DNA of 64,000 nt. Source: Brachycybe producta (Eukaryota > Arthropoda > Diplopoda > Playtdesmida > Andrognathidae). The stretch lies in NCBI GenBank assembly GCA_036925085.1, contig JAUPFP010000015.1:4036426-4100425 (forward strand), given 5' to 3'. Of the stretch, positions 23,940 through 35,300 are shown one piece after another (position 1 is the stretch's first letter; the number at the start of each line of letters is the position of its first letter). The notes beneath the pieces are model-generated. The model was not told where the DNA came from, made no database searches, and saw only the letters and a program-made list of their open reading frames with translations. Both the position numbers and the translations under genes were made by a program.

Positions 23940-24338
23940 TAAACTACTAACTAACACTTAAGTTATTAGAAATGAATTATGGAACGTTCCATATTCGTAA
24001 GAAAATCGTAGAAGAAAAAAAAACACAGAAACAAACAATACAAAAAGCAATATAATAAGCGTAATCCTTGACCGCCACACAAACGCACAACAACAAACAC
24101 AACAATTATTATTATTCTTATGAAGTTATTGAAAAGAAAAACCAGTTGAGTCGTTGCGATTACAGCGCCACTAAACGACAAGTACAAACTACGGAAACTT
24201 CGGTCGGCTCGGATTATATAAATAAATAACCATTGAACGACATGACGTCATTTTTATGGTACTACAATAAAGTGAACTAATATGGCACCTTTCGAATAGG
24301 CTACTTACAGTAAAACACCATATTAGTTACCCATTATA

Positions 24339-24581
24339 CCTGTCTCATCGTAAGAAGAAGCTTGTGACGTCATAAGGGTTGACGAAAAATCTAGGAATTG
24401 AACCAAATTGTCATTTTGTTTGATAAAAACCCGGGTAATAAAATACAAGAATCCTTGTTGTTTAAACTGTTGAAAACGTTTGATATCATTTTCTTTTCTA
24501 TTCGACTAAATGACACAATTCTGAACTTTACACCAACTACTATGACGTCACAAGCTTCCTCTTACGGTAAGGCAGGTACAA
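24339..24581 (+). mobile_element. Inverted-repeat element with GCTTGTGACGTCA arms
   Basis: CGTAAGAAGAAGCTTGTGAC at 24349 and GTCACAAGCTTCCTCTTACG at 24547 are near-perfect inverted arms, each with TGACGTCA. A related single arm is at 15257-15285. Confidence 0.65.
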
Positions 24582-26089
24582 GCTCTATAGAACCATTTGT
24601 TTATCTCGGATTATGCTTCTTACCTTCACCGTTTGTACATCCTTTAATGTCTTTTTCTACTATTTTCTGAACAAAAACATCTTTAATATTGAAAAATAAT
24701 TTTCATAAATTGCAAGAAAGTAAAAGAATTTTACTTAAATTAACTGAATTTCCGCATTGTTAAAAAGACATAAATTGTATTCATTATTAAAACTACAAAT
24801 GATTTTCATTTTATTCAAAAAAAAAACATACTTTATCATATCGGCCACCGTCAATATTTAAACTGTTGCCGCAAGGTGGCACCACGAACTCGAGAAAACA
24901 TTACGCAACAAGCAGGAAAAAAATACAATGATCAATATTGTCATAGCAACAACAGCATCCTCTCTCTCTCTACATTTATATCTTAGGAAAATTAACAAAT
25001 AATACGCGGTTGGCAACAACCGTAAATGTCGGCAACAGCATATGTTTGCATGGCTTATTTTTTTAACCTGTATTTTCTTTTCTCTTCTTGAATACATTAA
25101 AAATGCTGAATTATTAATACATTTTTTTACGAGGAATGACATTACATAAATAAAAACAACCATAAAAACCCTGTATCTGTAATCATTTTAAAATTGAAAT
25201 AAAATAAAAATGTTATTTTACGAAATTAAATCTGAATAAATTATTATTAGTATTATATGAATTTAAAATCGAAATATTTATTGTTACAGTAATATTTAGT
25301 ATAAAAATTAATTAATAATTGAAGAAAAAAAAATAGCTTAGAAACATTATTAATAATAATAAGTACGTTGAATCCCATCATGCAACATGCGAATATATAA
25401 AAGGAGGAATATGAAAATCATGCCGTCAAATTTCCACCCATTTTCCTGTAGAAAAACAAAACATTTTTATCATTTTAAAAAATCATGCAATTGTCAGAAA
25501 TTAATAACAATTATAAATAAATTAAAATTTTAAATTTTAAGAAGAAAAAAAAAATAAAAAAGATCAGAGAGAGAGAGAGAAAGAGAGAGATAAATATAAA
25601 AATAGGAAACATTCACGAAAGTTGTGTTAAGGTCATAAGCTTTTGCCCTCGTTTGTGTTTCAAAACTTAAAAAGAACAATGGTTATTAATTAGATTAGTT
25701 CTAAAAAAAAGGCTTTCAAAGTTTAAATAACTTATGAACAATAAACATAAAACTCTTTACGAGTGCCTTAAAATTTTTAAAACTATAAAATGAAATATAA
25801 ATTTAACACACTTTGTAGTCAGTCATGACTAATTTTCTGCTAACCATGACGACTAAAAATGAATAGAAAAAAAAAAACCATGTTCTATTCACGGACAGAC
25901 TCGAGTCCGGTACAGTCACAGCATAAGACCAGTAATTGTTAAAAGATGCTTATTATTAAAACTGAATGTTAACATGCATGACTCAGAATTTCCAAAAAAA
26001 CATCGTTATATATTATTTTAAAAAAGAAACTTTTTGAAAGTTTTATTTCGAAACTAGAAAGATTCGGAAAAAATTTAGATCCTCAAAAA

Positions 26090-26545
26090 AGCAGTAAAAA
26101 GTGCTCATGAGAGCTCTGTGGAGCCCAGAAATCCTAAAAACTTTAAAAAGTGCAAAGATTCATGAATTTTTAAAATTCTAAAAAAAGGAAAAATATCAAA
26201 TCTACTATAGATTTCAATTTAAAAAAAAACGGCCAAAAAATCGGAAAAAAAAAATCAAATTCTTTAAAAAGACATAAAACGGCTCAGTAGAGCTCAGAAG
26301 TCCTAAAAATCTTAAAAAGTGCGAAGATTATGAAATTTTTAAAATTCGAAAAAATTAGAAAAAAATCAAATCTATAGACTTCAACTATTTTCAAAACACG
26401 GCCAAAAAATCGAAAAAAACAAACAAATCCTTTAAAAGACATAAAAAGAGCCCAGGAAAGCTCAGTGAAACCTTAAGTCCTAAAAAGCTTAAAAAAGTGC
26501 AAAGAATCAGGAATTTTTAAAATTCGAAAAGGCTTTGCCTTTTCC
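26090..26545 (+). repeat. Tandem repeat of about 180 bp, 2-3 units
   Basis: Units beginning near 26096, 26277 and 26450 share AGAGCTCAGAAGTCCTAAAA, AAAAAGTGCAAAGATT and GAATTTTTAAAATTCGAAAA. Confidence 0.6.
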
Positions 26546-26634
26546 AAAAAGACGACCAAAAGTCGAAAAATCTGTAAGACCTTGAAATTTGAATAAGCAT
26601 ATTTCTGCTATAAAGTTAGCAGAGGTTATAGGCA

Positions 26635-26730
26635 ATTGTACCCATGCCCACAACCATTCAATAACCATAACAATTCATCAACCATAACAATTCATCAACC
26701 ATAACCACTACATAACCATAACCATTTGAA
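26635..26730 (+). repeat. Short tandem repeat, AACCATAACAATTCATC unit
   Basis: Imperfect repeats of 17-18 bp (CAACCATAACAATTCAT), four to five units. Confidence 0.65.
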
Positions 26731-27334
26731 CATAAATGCAGAAAATCTCAACCCCCTGCATTTTTATAACAATGCAGATAACCAAAGTTAAAGCTAAGGG
26801 TCGTATTCTTAATGACTGCTAAAAGTCAAAGGTAGTGCTAAACTCATGAACTTTTGATATGATTTTTTTAGTGTAAAACGACCCTTTAATGATTGCTAAG
26901 TCGATGGTAGTGCTAATCTCACGAACTTTAGATAAAAAGTTTCATGTTAACGAGTTTAGGCCTCCTAAATTCATCAACATCGACATAAAATTCCCTATAA
27001 AAAAAGTTCACGAGTTTAGCAGTACATTTCACTTATCAATCATTTAAAATTCTAAGCATCTCTGAATTTCGTCTAAAAGAGTTTCAACCCCAAAACCTAC
27101 ATAAAAATAAAACTTAACTCCTTTTAGATCGTAATAACCGTCTAAACAAAAATAAAAAAAATATTAACGAGAAAATACACATTTAATTGTAAAATAAGAC
27201 TAGATATGAATATTTAAAAACACTTTGGTATACACAATTTTAAAACCATAATCTCATTAGGTACAAAAAGCAGAAAAAGACACAAAAGGCAAGAAAAATA
27301 GACATTAGAAAATGAAATATTCTTTCTAGTTCTC

Positions 27335-27335
27335 G

Positions 27336-27374
<39 letters not shown>

Positions 27375-27450
27375 TTAATATTAATAATAATAATAATATT
27401 AATAATAATATTAATAATAATAATAATAATAATAATAAAAATAATAATAC
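27335..27450 (+). repeat. (AAT)n microsatellite
   Basis: About 110 bp of AAT/ATT trinucleotides. Shorter trinucleotide tracts are at 10930-10946 and 12780-12808. Confidence 0.9.
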
Positions 27451-28689
27451 TGTATAGTCTCAATTCTAATATCGCAAAATTTTAATGGCCCTGAATATAT
27501 TACTATAATATGCTAATTTGTTGCCTCCATTATATTTCAAGGTGAGAACAATGAAAAAAAGAGAGCATGGTTTTATTTAATAGGAATGAATTCGTTTCAG
27601 TTGACTCATCTCTTCTTGAACTTAGTTAATTAAATTAAAACTCATCTCCACCCATTTTTATCTTTTGGAAGAAAGAAAAAATAATACGTTCCACTTGAAC
27701 TAAAATTGTTATATTGTGTCGTTCTCGTTTTGTGACACAGTCAATAAAGGAAACAATAATAATTATTATTATTATTATCATAATAACTCGTTCAACATTC
27801 ACCCAATAAAAATACAAAGAGATAAAACAATCCTCAAATACACACATTCTTTTAATCCATGTTTACTGTAACATTTAAGTTACTAAATTTAATTGAACGT
27901 TACTTAACTAAGTATTTTCAAACTGGCCTTGAAGCTCGTCGTCACCTTAGAAAATATAAGAGCCTCAAATTAATGTGTTTACTAAATATTAATTTGTAAT
28001 GTTTGCCAATCCAAATATTAATATATTATGTTTAGTGCAATTTATATATATATTAAATATAAAATTTTATAATATGTTAGAAAAAATTTTAATTGTTTCA
28101 GAAACTGGCACTGCACATTTTTTTCTGTCTCATAATTTCGTGTGTATTTCAAAAAAAAAAAATTGTTAGTTAAAAGTAGTAATCTTTCAAGGCAATTTAT
28201 AGCAATGATTGTGTTTTTCACTTAAATGGGTTTTTTTCTTATACGAAAAAATGGGGATGTTTTAAGATATTGTCAAAATAGCAACAAAAAACTGTCATCA
28301 AGACCCTGGTCAATCTTCTTGAAACAAAAATTAAGAATCTTAAGTAACTTAATTTAAGTTAAATATTATAAAGTTGATTTAGAAACGAACTCATGAGCAG
28401 GGGGACATCATTACAGAAATAAAAATAAGACTGTCATATCTAGCTCATAATCTTGTAACTATCACAAAATAAAATTACAAAATATTATTTTGACAAATAT
28501 TATCATATGGCAGCCTTTGACTGGTTTACAAAATAATGACAGTGACATCATAAGGTATGATTGTCACAATTTATGACTTTTTTTCTGAAATGAGGCCACC
28601 CTCCCCTGTGTATGAAATAAGTTAAAAATCGATCGCCACCATTATAAAAATAGGACGGATAATATTAAGTTTCGATTCGTTCTGCAATT

Positions 28690-28960
28690 AAGATCGGTTT
28701 ATGAACAGTTGAATTTCAAACTCTTGATTATTCTTGTCTTTCAAGAAGCATAATTAAGAGAAACTAGAAAGTGTGTTTTCGAAACTAGAAGGGTAGCTTA
28801 ATCTCTTAATAATATTTTTATCTTTCATATATGTCATCTGTTTAAAATTGACCATTTTCAAAATCACATAAGAAGCTTATTATGAAAAATATCAATATAA
28901 AAATACCATTAAGTGCTACCTTTCTAGTTTATAAAACACATTCAAGTTCACTTTAAAACC
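28690..28960 (+). repeat. F foldback element
   Basis: TTAAGATCGGTTTATGAACA start, arms TTCGAAACTAGAAGGGTAGC and GCTACCTTTCTAGTTTATAA. Confidence 0.7.
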
Positions 28961-29053
28961 GCCATATTTTTTTAAAAAAAGATCGCCATCCCCCAATTTT
29001 AATTTATAAAACGTGACAATGTGTGATGATATAATTATATTATAAAACGTCTG

Positions 29054-29267
29054 TAAAGCTGGGCAAAGACGGTCAATTCTGGCTTGTCCATCCTATGGTT
29101 TTCTGTTGAAATTTACGTAAGCAGTGAGCTTTATTTTTCTCTTTTTAACCAAATTCCTTCTATTTAAAATCAATTTGCAAACGTTAAAATTTAAAGAAAT
29201 GTGTATGTCCCCACGCTCAGGCTCCAGGATTGACAAGCCAGTATAGATTCGTCTCTACCCAGCTTAA
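29054..29267 (+). mobile_element. MITE with AAGCTGGGCAAAGAC ends
   Basis: TAAAGCTGGGCAAAGACG at the left and GTCTCTACCCAGCTTAAA at the right; inner GGCTTGTC/GACAAGCC pair. Confidence 0.65.
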
Positions 29268-29392
29268 AATTCGATCGAAAATTGTTTTTAAGTGCATGGC
29301 GTTTACATTAATGAGACTTATTATACAGCGATACTCATTTCGACATAAGTGTCGATATACATGTATACAGTATAATATATAATATCGCTTTT

Positions 29393-30285
29393 TTGAGTTG
29401 CACCACTCTTACTGAGGTGCGATATGTCCTCCAACGCACTAGTATGCAGGCTCAATACCTCTTTATTTTCATTAGACTTAAGCTTGGGACACACTATGTG
29501 TCCAACGTTGGATCCAATGCTGCACCCATATTGGTCTCCAGCATTTGCCAGTTGGACACTTGTATGTTCGCATTTTAAGAACCAGTAAGACTACATGTGG
29601 CCGAGTCAGGAATGGTGGGCTGAACACATTCCAATGTTAAAGAGGCCCTTTGACGTTGGACAAGAAAATCGACACCTCCAATAATCTCCAATGTCGAACG
29701 TTGGAAGCTCGACATCCGATACTCTACATACGTCTTACGGCCAAGTGTGTCAAACTATCATTCGTCTAGCATTGGAAGGCATTCGATGCATAGTGTGTTC
29801 CAGGCTTGTGAGATTCCATATGCAACAGGCGGGGAGAACATGTGAGGAGGAACATATATCGACACTTCTATTGGGAAAAGTAGTACCGTGTAATGACCCT
29901 CAATTAACTATGATAAAACACATCGCAACACATCTTTTGTTTTAACTTTTATGGTTTGAGCCCAACTTTGAGGACTCCTTGGTTGAATATTTTTGAACAA
30001 TTCGCACCTTGGCTAGAAGAGTGACACCACGAGTTTCACAACTCAAAAACACCGCTTTTTTTTGGAAAACGAGTTTAAAGTTGCATAATTTCTATCTCAA
30101 TCTATTGTAGGGGAGCCAAATAAACCAATATTGTGAATAGATAAAACGGTTTTTGCACTTGAAAAGCTCAGCAAAATAAGCCACAGATCTTCTTTTAACT
30201 TTTAAACTCATTTCCCCCCCCCCCCCCCCCCCAAGACGTGTTTTTTTTTAGTTGTGGCACTCTTCCAGCCGAGGTGCGAAATGGC
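29393..30285. repeat. Repeat words around a GAGGTGCGATA motif
   Basis: GCACCACTCTTACTGAGGTG (29400), TCGCACCTTGGCTAGAAGAG (30002) and GCACTCTTCCAGCCGAGGTG (30256) are direct or inverted relatives; another is at 37885-37915. They suggest a degraded inverted-repeat element that encloses the MITE at 29480. A poly-C run is at about 30212-30232. Confidence 0.4.
29480..29807 (+). mobile_element. MITE with AAGCTTGGGACACACTATG ends
   Basis: Left AAGCTTGGGACACACTATG, right CATAGTGTGTTCCAGGCTT (17 of 19 paired). Interior has repeated CCAACGTTGGA/CCAATGTT words. Confidence 0.72.
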
Positions 30286-31189
30286 CTAAATATTTCAATA
30301 TTGTGTGTCTAAACCCTTAGTAAATGGACGTGAAGTATTTTTTTTTGTGTGGCGGTAAAAACAGACCTCGTGTATTGATTGATACATCATAAATACATTA
30401 TTGGCAATGATTATATCGTATTTCTGAAATTTTAAATCAATTTCTGGATGGATATGATATGAAGCAAGCACTTTTATGTTACATTATTTTATATAAATAT
30501 CGATTCCTTTCGAGTTTCACAAAGTATCAGCATGTCATTGCTCATACGAGCAAGCCCCTTAATTTTCACTAAAAAGCTTACACGGCAATGAAATTAATAT
30601 ATATTTATAATATGAAAAATTAGTTATTTTGATTAATATAACATGACTTAATAGATAATTAAAGGTGCATATCAATGAACACAAATTGCACTTGCAAGCC
30701 TTATTTTTGTAATGAAATACTGAAAATGCAATTAAAAATAACTCAATATCTAAATGCAAGAAGTTGATATAATAAATAAATTAATAAATTAGTTAGTTAA
30801 TTACAGTAATAAAAATTTGAGAAATAATAATTAATAAATTATGAATTGAGTAGTAACACCACGATTGAGTAAAGTAATAAAAATCCATTTTCTTTAAAGA
30901 ATGGAATTTCATTCTCAATTTGAGAATTACGAAAACGGTTTTTTTAAAAAGCGCACTACTTTTTAGATCTACTTTGAAAAGTAGGTCTAAAAAAAATATA
31001 GTTCGAGAAATCGAAGTCAAATATTGAAACTAATGAAAACAAACGTCAAGGACAAGAAACAGAATTCTTTTTTTTTTGTGTGTGTCCGCGCTATTATTCG
31101 AACAATTCAAGGATTAAGCGCTCCAAATATTCTGCTTCAAAAAAAGGAGAATATAAACAATAAACGAAAAAATTAGTAAGATATTTTAT

Positions 31190-31620
31190 AAACAGGGTTT
31201 CAAACTCTGGTTATTCTGCATTTCAGGAGCAACAGAAGAAATTGAAAGTGTTAGATACTAGAACGGCTAGCTCGCTCACTTTATGGCTTCAAAATAACCT
31301 TTTTTTTTATAGAACATCCTCTGCTTACAGTTCTTGAATAAATAATTACTTTGTTTTTTTCCTCCTGGATGACGAGCTACTGCAGACTTTTTTTATTATA
31401 AAATTTGGACGCAAAAACGTCATGCAAACTTTTTTTTAGAAACAACATTACAAAAAAAAATTGACATTTCATGAAAAACTATTTTTGCCTTTTTTTTAAA
31501 CTGTCATAAAAAGTTTATTTTGAAAGATATCATGAAAAAAGAACTTTTAGCATTATCACCAATTACTCTAGTTTCTAAAACACTTTGAATTTTTTTCGTA
31601 ATGTTTCTTCAGAAAAACGT
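31190..31620 (+). repeat. F foldback element
   Basis: Left arm GTTAGATACTAGAACGGCTA, right arm AATTACTCTAGTTTCTAAAA, AAAGATATCATGAAAA near the loop. Further F-like right-end sequence at 31740-31830. Confidence 0.62.
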
Positions 31621-32113
31621 TCGCTTAAAACCACAAATTTTCTCAAAACTGCGGGTTGGAGGGAAGCGACCTCCTACAGAACATACTAGCCACTGGAGTG
31701 GCGCCATCTGAGAAGACAAAAACAAAATGAATATCTATTCAGCCACTTATACATTCGAGTTTCTTTTCATTTTGCGCCTGACAAACAAACTAAATCAGAG
31801 TTCGAGAGGCCCCTCCGTTTACATTTAAAAACTAGCTTAATGATAGATAGACATTTTAAGTTTAAAGAAAATTAATAAAATTAAAGTTCTAGAACATAAC
31901 TTTTTTTTTCGTTCTAAAAAAGAGAATGTTTTGAACTTTGGAATGAACACAATTATTTTCAAATCGCCACCTAAATTAACGAAGATTTTGATTCGAATAA
32001 ATTCAAAAAACGAAAATAAGCTACGAGATACCAGCCCTCAATTAAAATAAATAATTAAGATGATTTAATAGAAAGAACAAAAAAAAAGAAAGAAGGAAGG
32101 AGAAGAGCGAGGG

Positions 32114-32361
32114 TTAAGTATCGTCACCAGAATCGTTACTATCTTGTCGATCACGTATATTAAGACCACGAATTTGTACGTACTGTATTGTCCGACCGTT
32201 CGTAGCGATGGGAGGCGTCAAACCTTCGTTACGACCACAGCAAAACGGCTGAGCAAAAAGACCTTCCACTTCTTCGAGGCTTTTACCACGAGTCTCTGGT
32301 ACGGTAAAGAAGAAAAAGATCAAGCCGACGAGGGAAATTCCAGCATAGAGGTAGAAGGCAC
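32114..32361 (-). CDS. SLC2A13: SLC2A13 coding exon 8 (TM12, C-terminus, stop)
   Basis: 248 nt including TAA. Acceptor TTTTTTTAG|GT has a good polypyrimidine tract. Encodes [20 protein letters not shown] (TM12), the signature [17 protein letters not shown] and a C-terminal tail with CCGRNE and YVQIRGLNI, ending NDSGDDT. Human HMIT has the comparable YIRVKG and an acidic end. A possible ATTAAA poly(A) signal reads on this strand at about 32064-32069. Confidence 0.93.
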
Positions 32362-35300
32362 CTAAAAAAAGTACATTAAAAACAACCCTTAGTACTGAGA
32401 AGTTATTTTTAAAAAGTTCAGGCGCAAATCTAAATTGAGGTACTTCCCAAGCAGCATGCCAACAAGGAACCAACGAAATGCCAACCGTTGGCGTCAATAT
32501 TGTGTTTGACCGTTGGTCCCACTATTGGTTATACTCTACGGCCCAACAATTGCTGAACCTGCCGACTGATAATATGGTTTCTGGGCCAACATTAAGTGGG
32601 CCATATGTATTTTTGCAACATTGGGCCAACATTAAATGGGCTGGGCCAAAAGATTGTCGACAACTGCCAATGTTTTGCCAACATAAATTTGCACATTCGG
32701 CCAACATGCCAACTTGGGTTAGCATTTTCGATAAGATCTTTTAGACACTAGAAGAGCAATTTACCGCAATAACGAAGAAGTTTTAACGTTCTTAACAGAC
32801 GCAAGTCTCACATACACACAAAACAAAAAGAAGCATACAAACCATATTTTGTGAGCACATCAGTCAAAGTCAGAAAAGTCATCGAGACGGCAAGATTGAA
32901 AATCCAGTTAAAAGACGTAGCAATGGCGTAACAAGTGCTACGAGCCCAAAGAGGATAGATCTCAGAATTGATTGTCCACGGCATCGGTCCCAAACCAGGT
33001 GCAAAGCAAAATAGGTAGAGGCACAACCCAAGAATGGGAAGCCACTCGTAACTGGCAGGACAATACCCATAATCCCAAGATAAATTATTAGAATTATTGG
33101 CGGAGGGTGAGGAATAACTGAAGTTGGAACAGCGGCCGTAATGAGAGACATCCACATTGTGAACAGATGCAACGGCAATACAAGATCCGTTATGAAAGCC
33201 GCTTTCCAACGAATCAAAACAGAATCCACAGCTGTCATCGCTAACACATGAACTACACGATCTGTAATCAGTAAATAGTTGAATATATTAAAAATAAAAA
33301 CGAAAGTTCTTCATGAAAAAAAAAATGTAAAACGAATTGGCTTTTACTTATAATAGCTGCACGAATCGTTCCTAGCAAATGGTGAAGCTTCCGAGTATGT
33401 AATTGCAGGCGACGTAACAGCTGCCAATTGAAATCCAACAGCTAGTACTATTAAGCTAAGAATGACACCTACCAAATTAAGAAAATGAAAAAACAATTCA
33501 CTTTTTATAATAAGAATAGTAATAAAAGTGAATTTGACATCAGTATGAATAGAAATGAAAATAATTATTTGCTGTTGCCAAATGTTTCTTTTTCTTCAGA
33601 AATACAAACATAAAAATGAAAATGTTTTGAAAGAGAAATAAAAAGTGGAATTTAGCGTCTACATATAATGAATATTAAATAGAAAAAGCAAGATTAGTTA
33701 AATGTCTGAAGCAATAAGAAAAAAATGCAAAATCAAAACGACTAGTAAACCCGTTATGAAACTTGCACGAAAGGAAAGGGACTGTAACTCAAGCTCGCAT
33801 ACTGGGCTACATCTGTATGCAGGAAATGCTATAGAGAATATAGCATTCATTGAAAGAGGTAAAATTTTGAAGCAATTATGGGTGTGGCCATTAGGTTTTT
33901 AACAGAGGTCTCGAATCCGAATCGGTTTTCGAATCACTCGAATCTCCCAAATCCTTCCTATAAGAATAATATATTATTCATTAAGAAGATACAAATAATT
34001 GAAATAATATTAAATATTAAATTATTATTAATAAAAAAGCAGTGTGGCACTCAGGGTGGCCACAAGGTGATATTAGTGATCCGGGTTCCAGTTAACAGTT
34101 TTTTTAAAGGTTAGGATTCAAAAGATTCGAAAGACGAAAAAAGCGTGAAGATTCGAGTTTTCTAATCTCGAATATTTTTTAAGATTCACGGGATTCGAAT
34201 GCCGCATTCCTAGTTTTTAATTATATAAATCGTACTCCTAGGGCGACGTTACCATCGTTACGTGTCTTCACGTGGGTTATACAGTGGAAATTAAAACACT
34301 TAAAAGGAGTGAATTTACCATTACAAGTATGTAGGATTTTAAAGCATTTTTAAACAAAACTCATAGTCTTTTTTTGGAAATAATCGTTTTATGACAGTTT
34401 TAAAACGTGGATTTCTTATTCTTCCTGTTATCGGCGTTTCAAAACTGTTATTAAATAATTATTTCCGAACAGATCGCCACAAAAAAAGGTTCCCTCGCTT
34501 AATTTATTCACCACGTTTCATAAAGACATTGAGTTTTGTTTTAAAAAACCTGCATACTTGTACTGGTAATTTCGCTCCTTTAACTTAGCCATGTCCAAAG
34601 ACATGTAAGGGCGTGGCCAAGGGAATTTATACAACTTCATCTAGTGGCATCATTTGTAATTAGTTTTAATAAAAATCTATTAGTCACACCTTAAGTGCAT
34701 ATACATGGCGACTAACACTATAAGAACCGCACAAATGTACAAATGTCTCCTATATGTTTCCCCGGTGTTTAAAGCTTATAATCAGGTGTTTGACAGTGAG
34801 AAATTTTTTGATTTTTATAACAAAATCATTCCGAGCTAACATTTTTATACAGACAAAAATGTGCAAAAAAAAAAAAAACTCGATAGTCTCTGTCGAGAAA
34901 CAAATGTCGCCGAGAGCTCGATTTTTATTCATCTAAGCTCGTGATGGGCGTCACCACGAGTAGATGTCGTTACCTCCGAGACTTCCTAATGTTAACGGAC
35001 GACGTCCAACTTTCTCCACCAGATACAATCCAAGAAAAGTGAAAACAAAATTGACGCTGGCAGTTACGGCCGACAACCAAATAGCCAATGTCGTGTCTCT
35101 TATACCGGACATCTCAATTATGGTCGCACTGTAATACCTATTGGTGAGAAAATAATAAGTTTTACCTTCAAATTGAAACATTAGCAAATTTTACTGGCAA
35201 CGCTATGTGAAAAAGGTTTTGGCAAATTGTCTTGTCGTAAAACAAAAATCAGATGCCAAAATATTGAAACAATTAAAGAATGCAACTGAAAAAGAATAAT

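Larger units (their letters stand above)
24600..28430. other. AT-rich intergenic DNA with simple and tandem repeats
   Basis: Holds the 180 bp tandem repeat, the AACCATAAC repeat and the (AAT)n tract listed separately. The interval 26800-27060 has inverted GTAGTGCTAAACTCATGAAC-like words. No exon recognised. Confidence 0.5.

Noticed and set aside
26640-26720. Regular short repeats that could suggest a CRISPR-like array
   Set aside because: Units are contiguous 17-18 bp tandem repeats without unique spacers, in a eukaryotic context.
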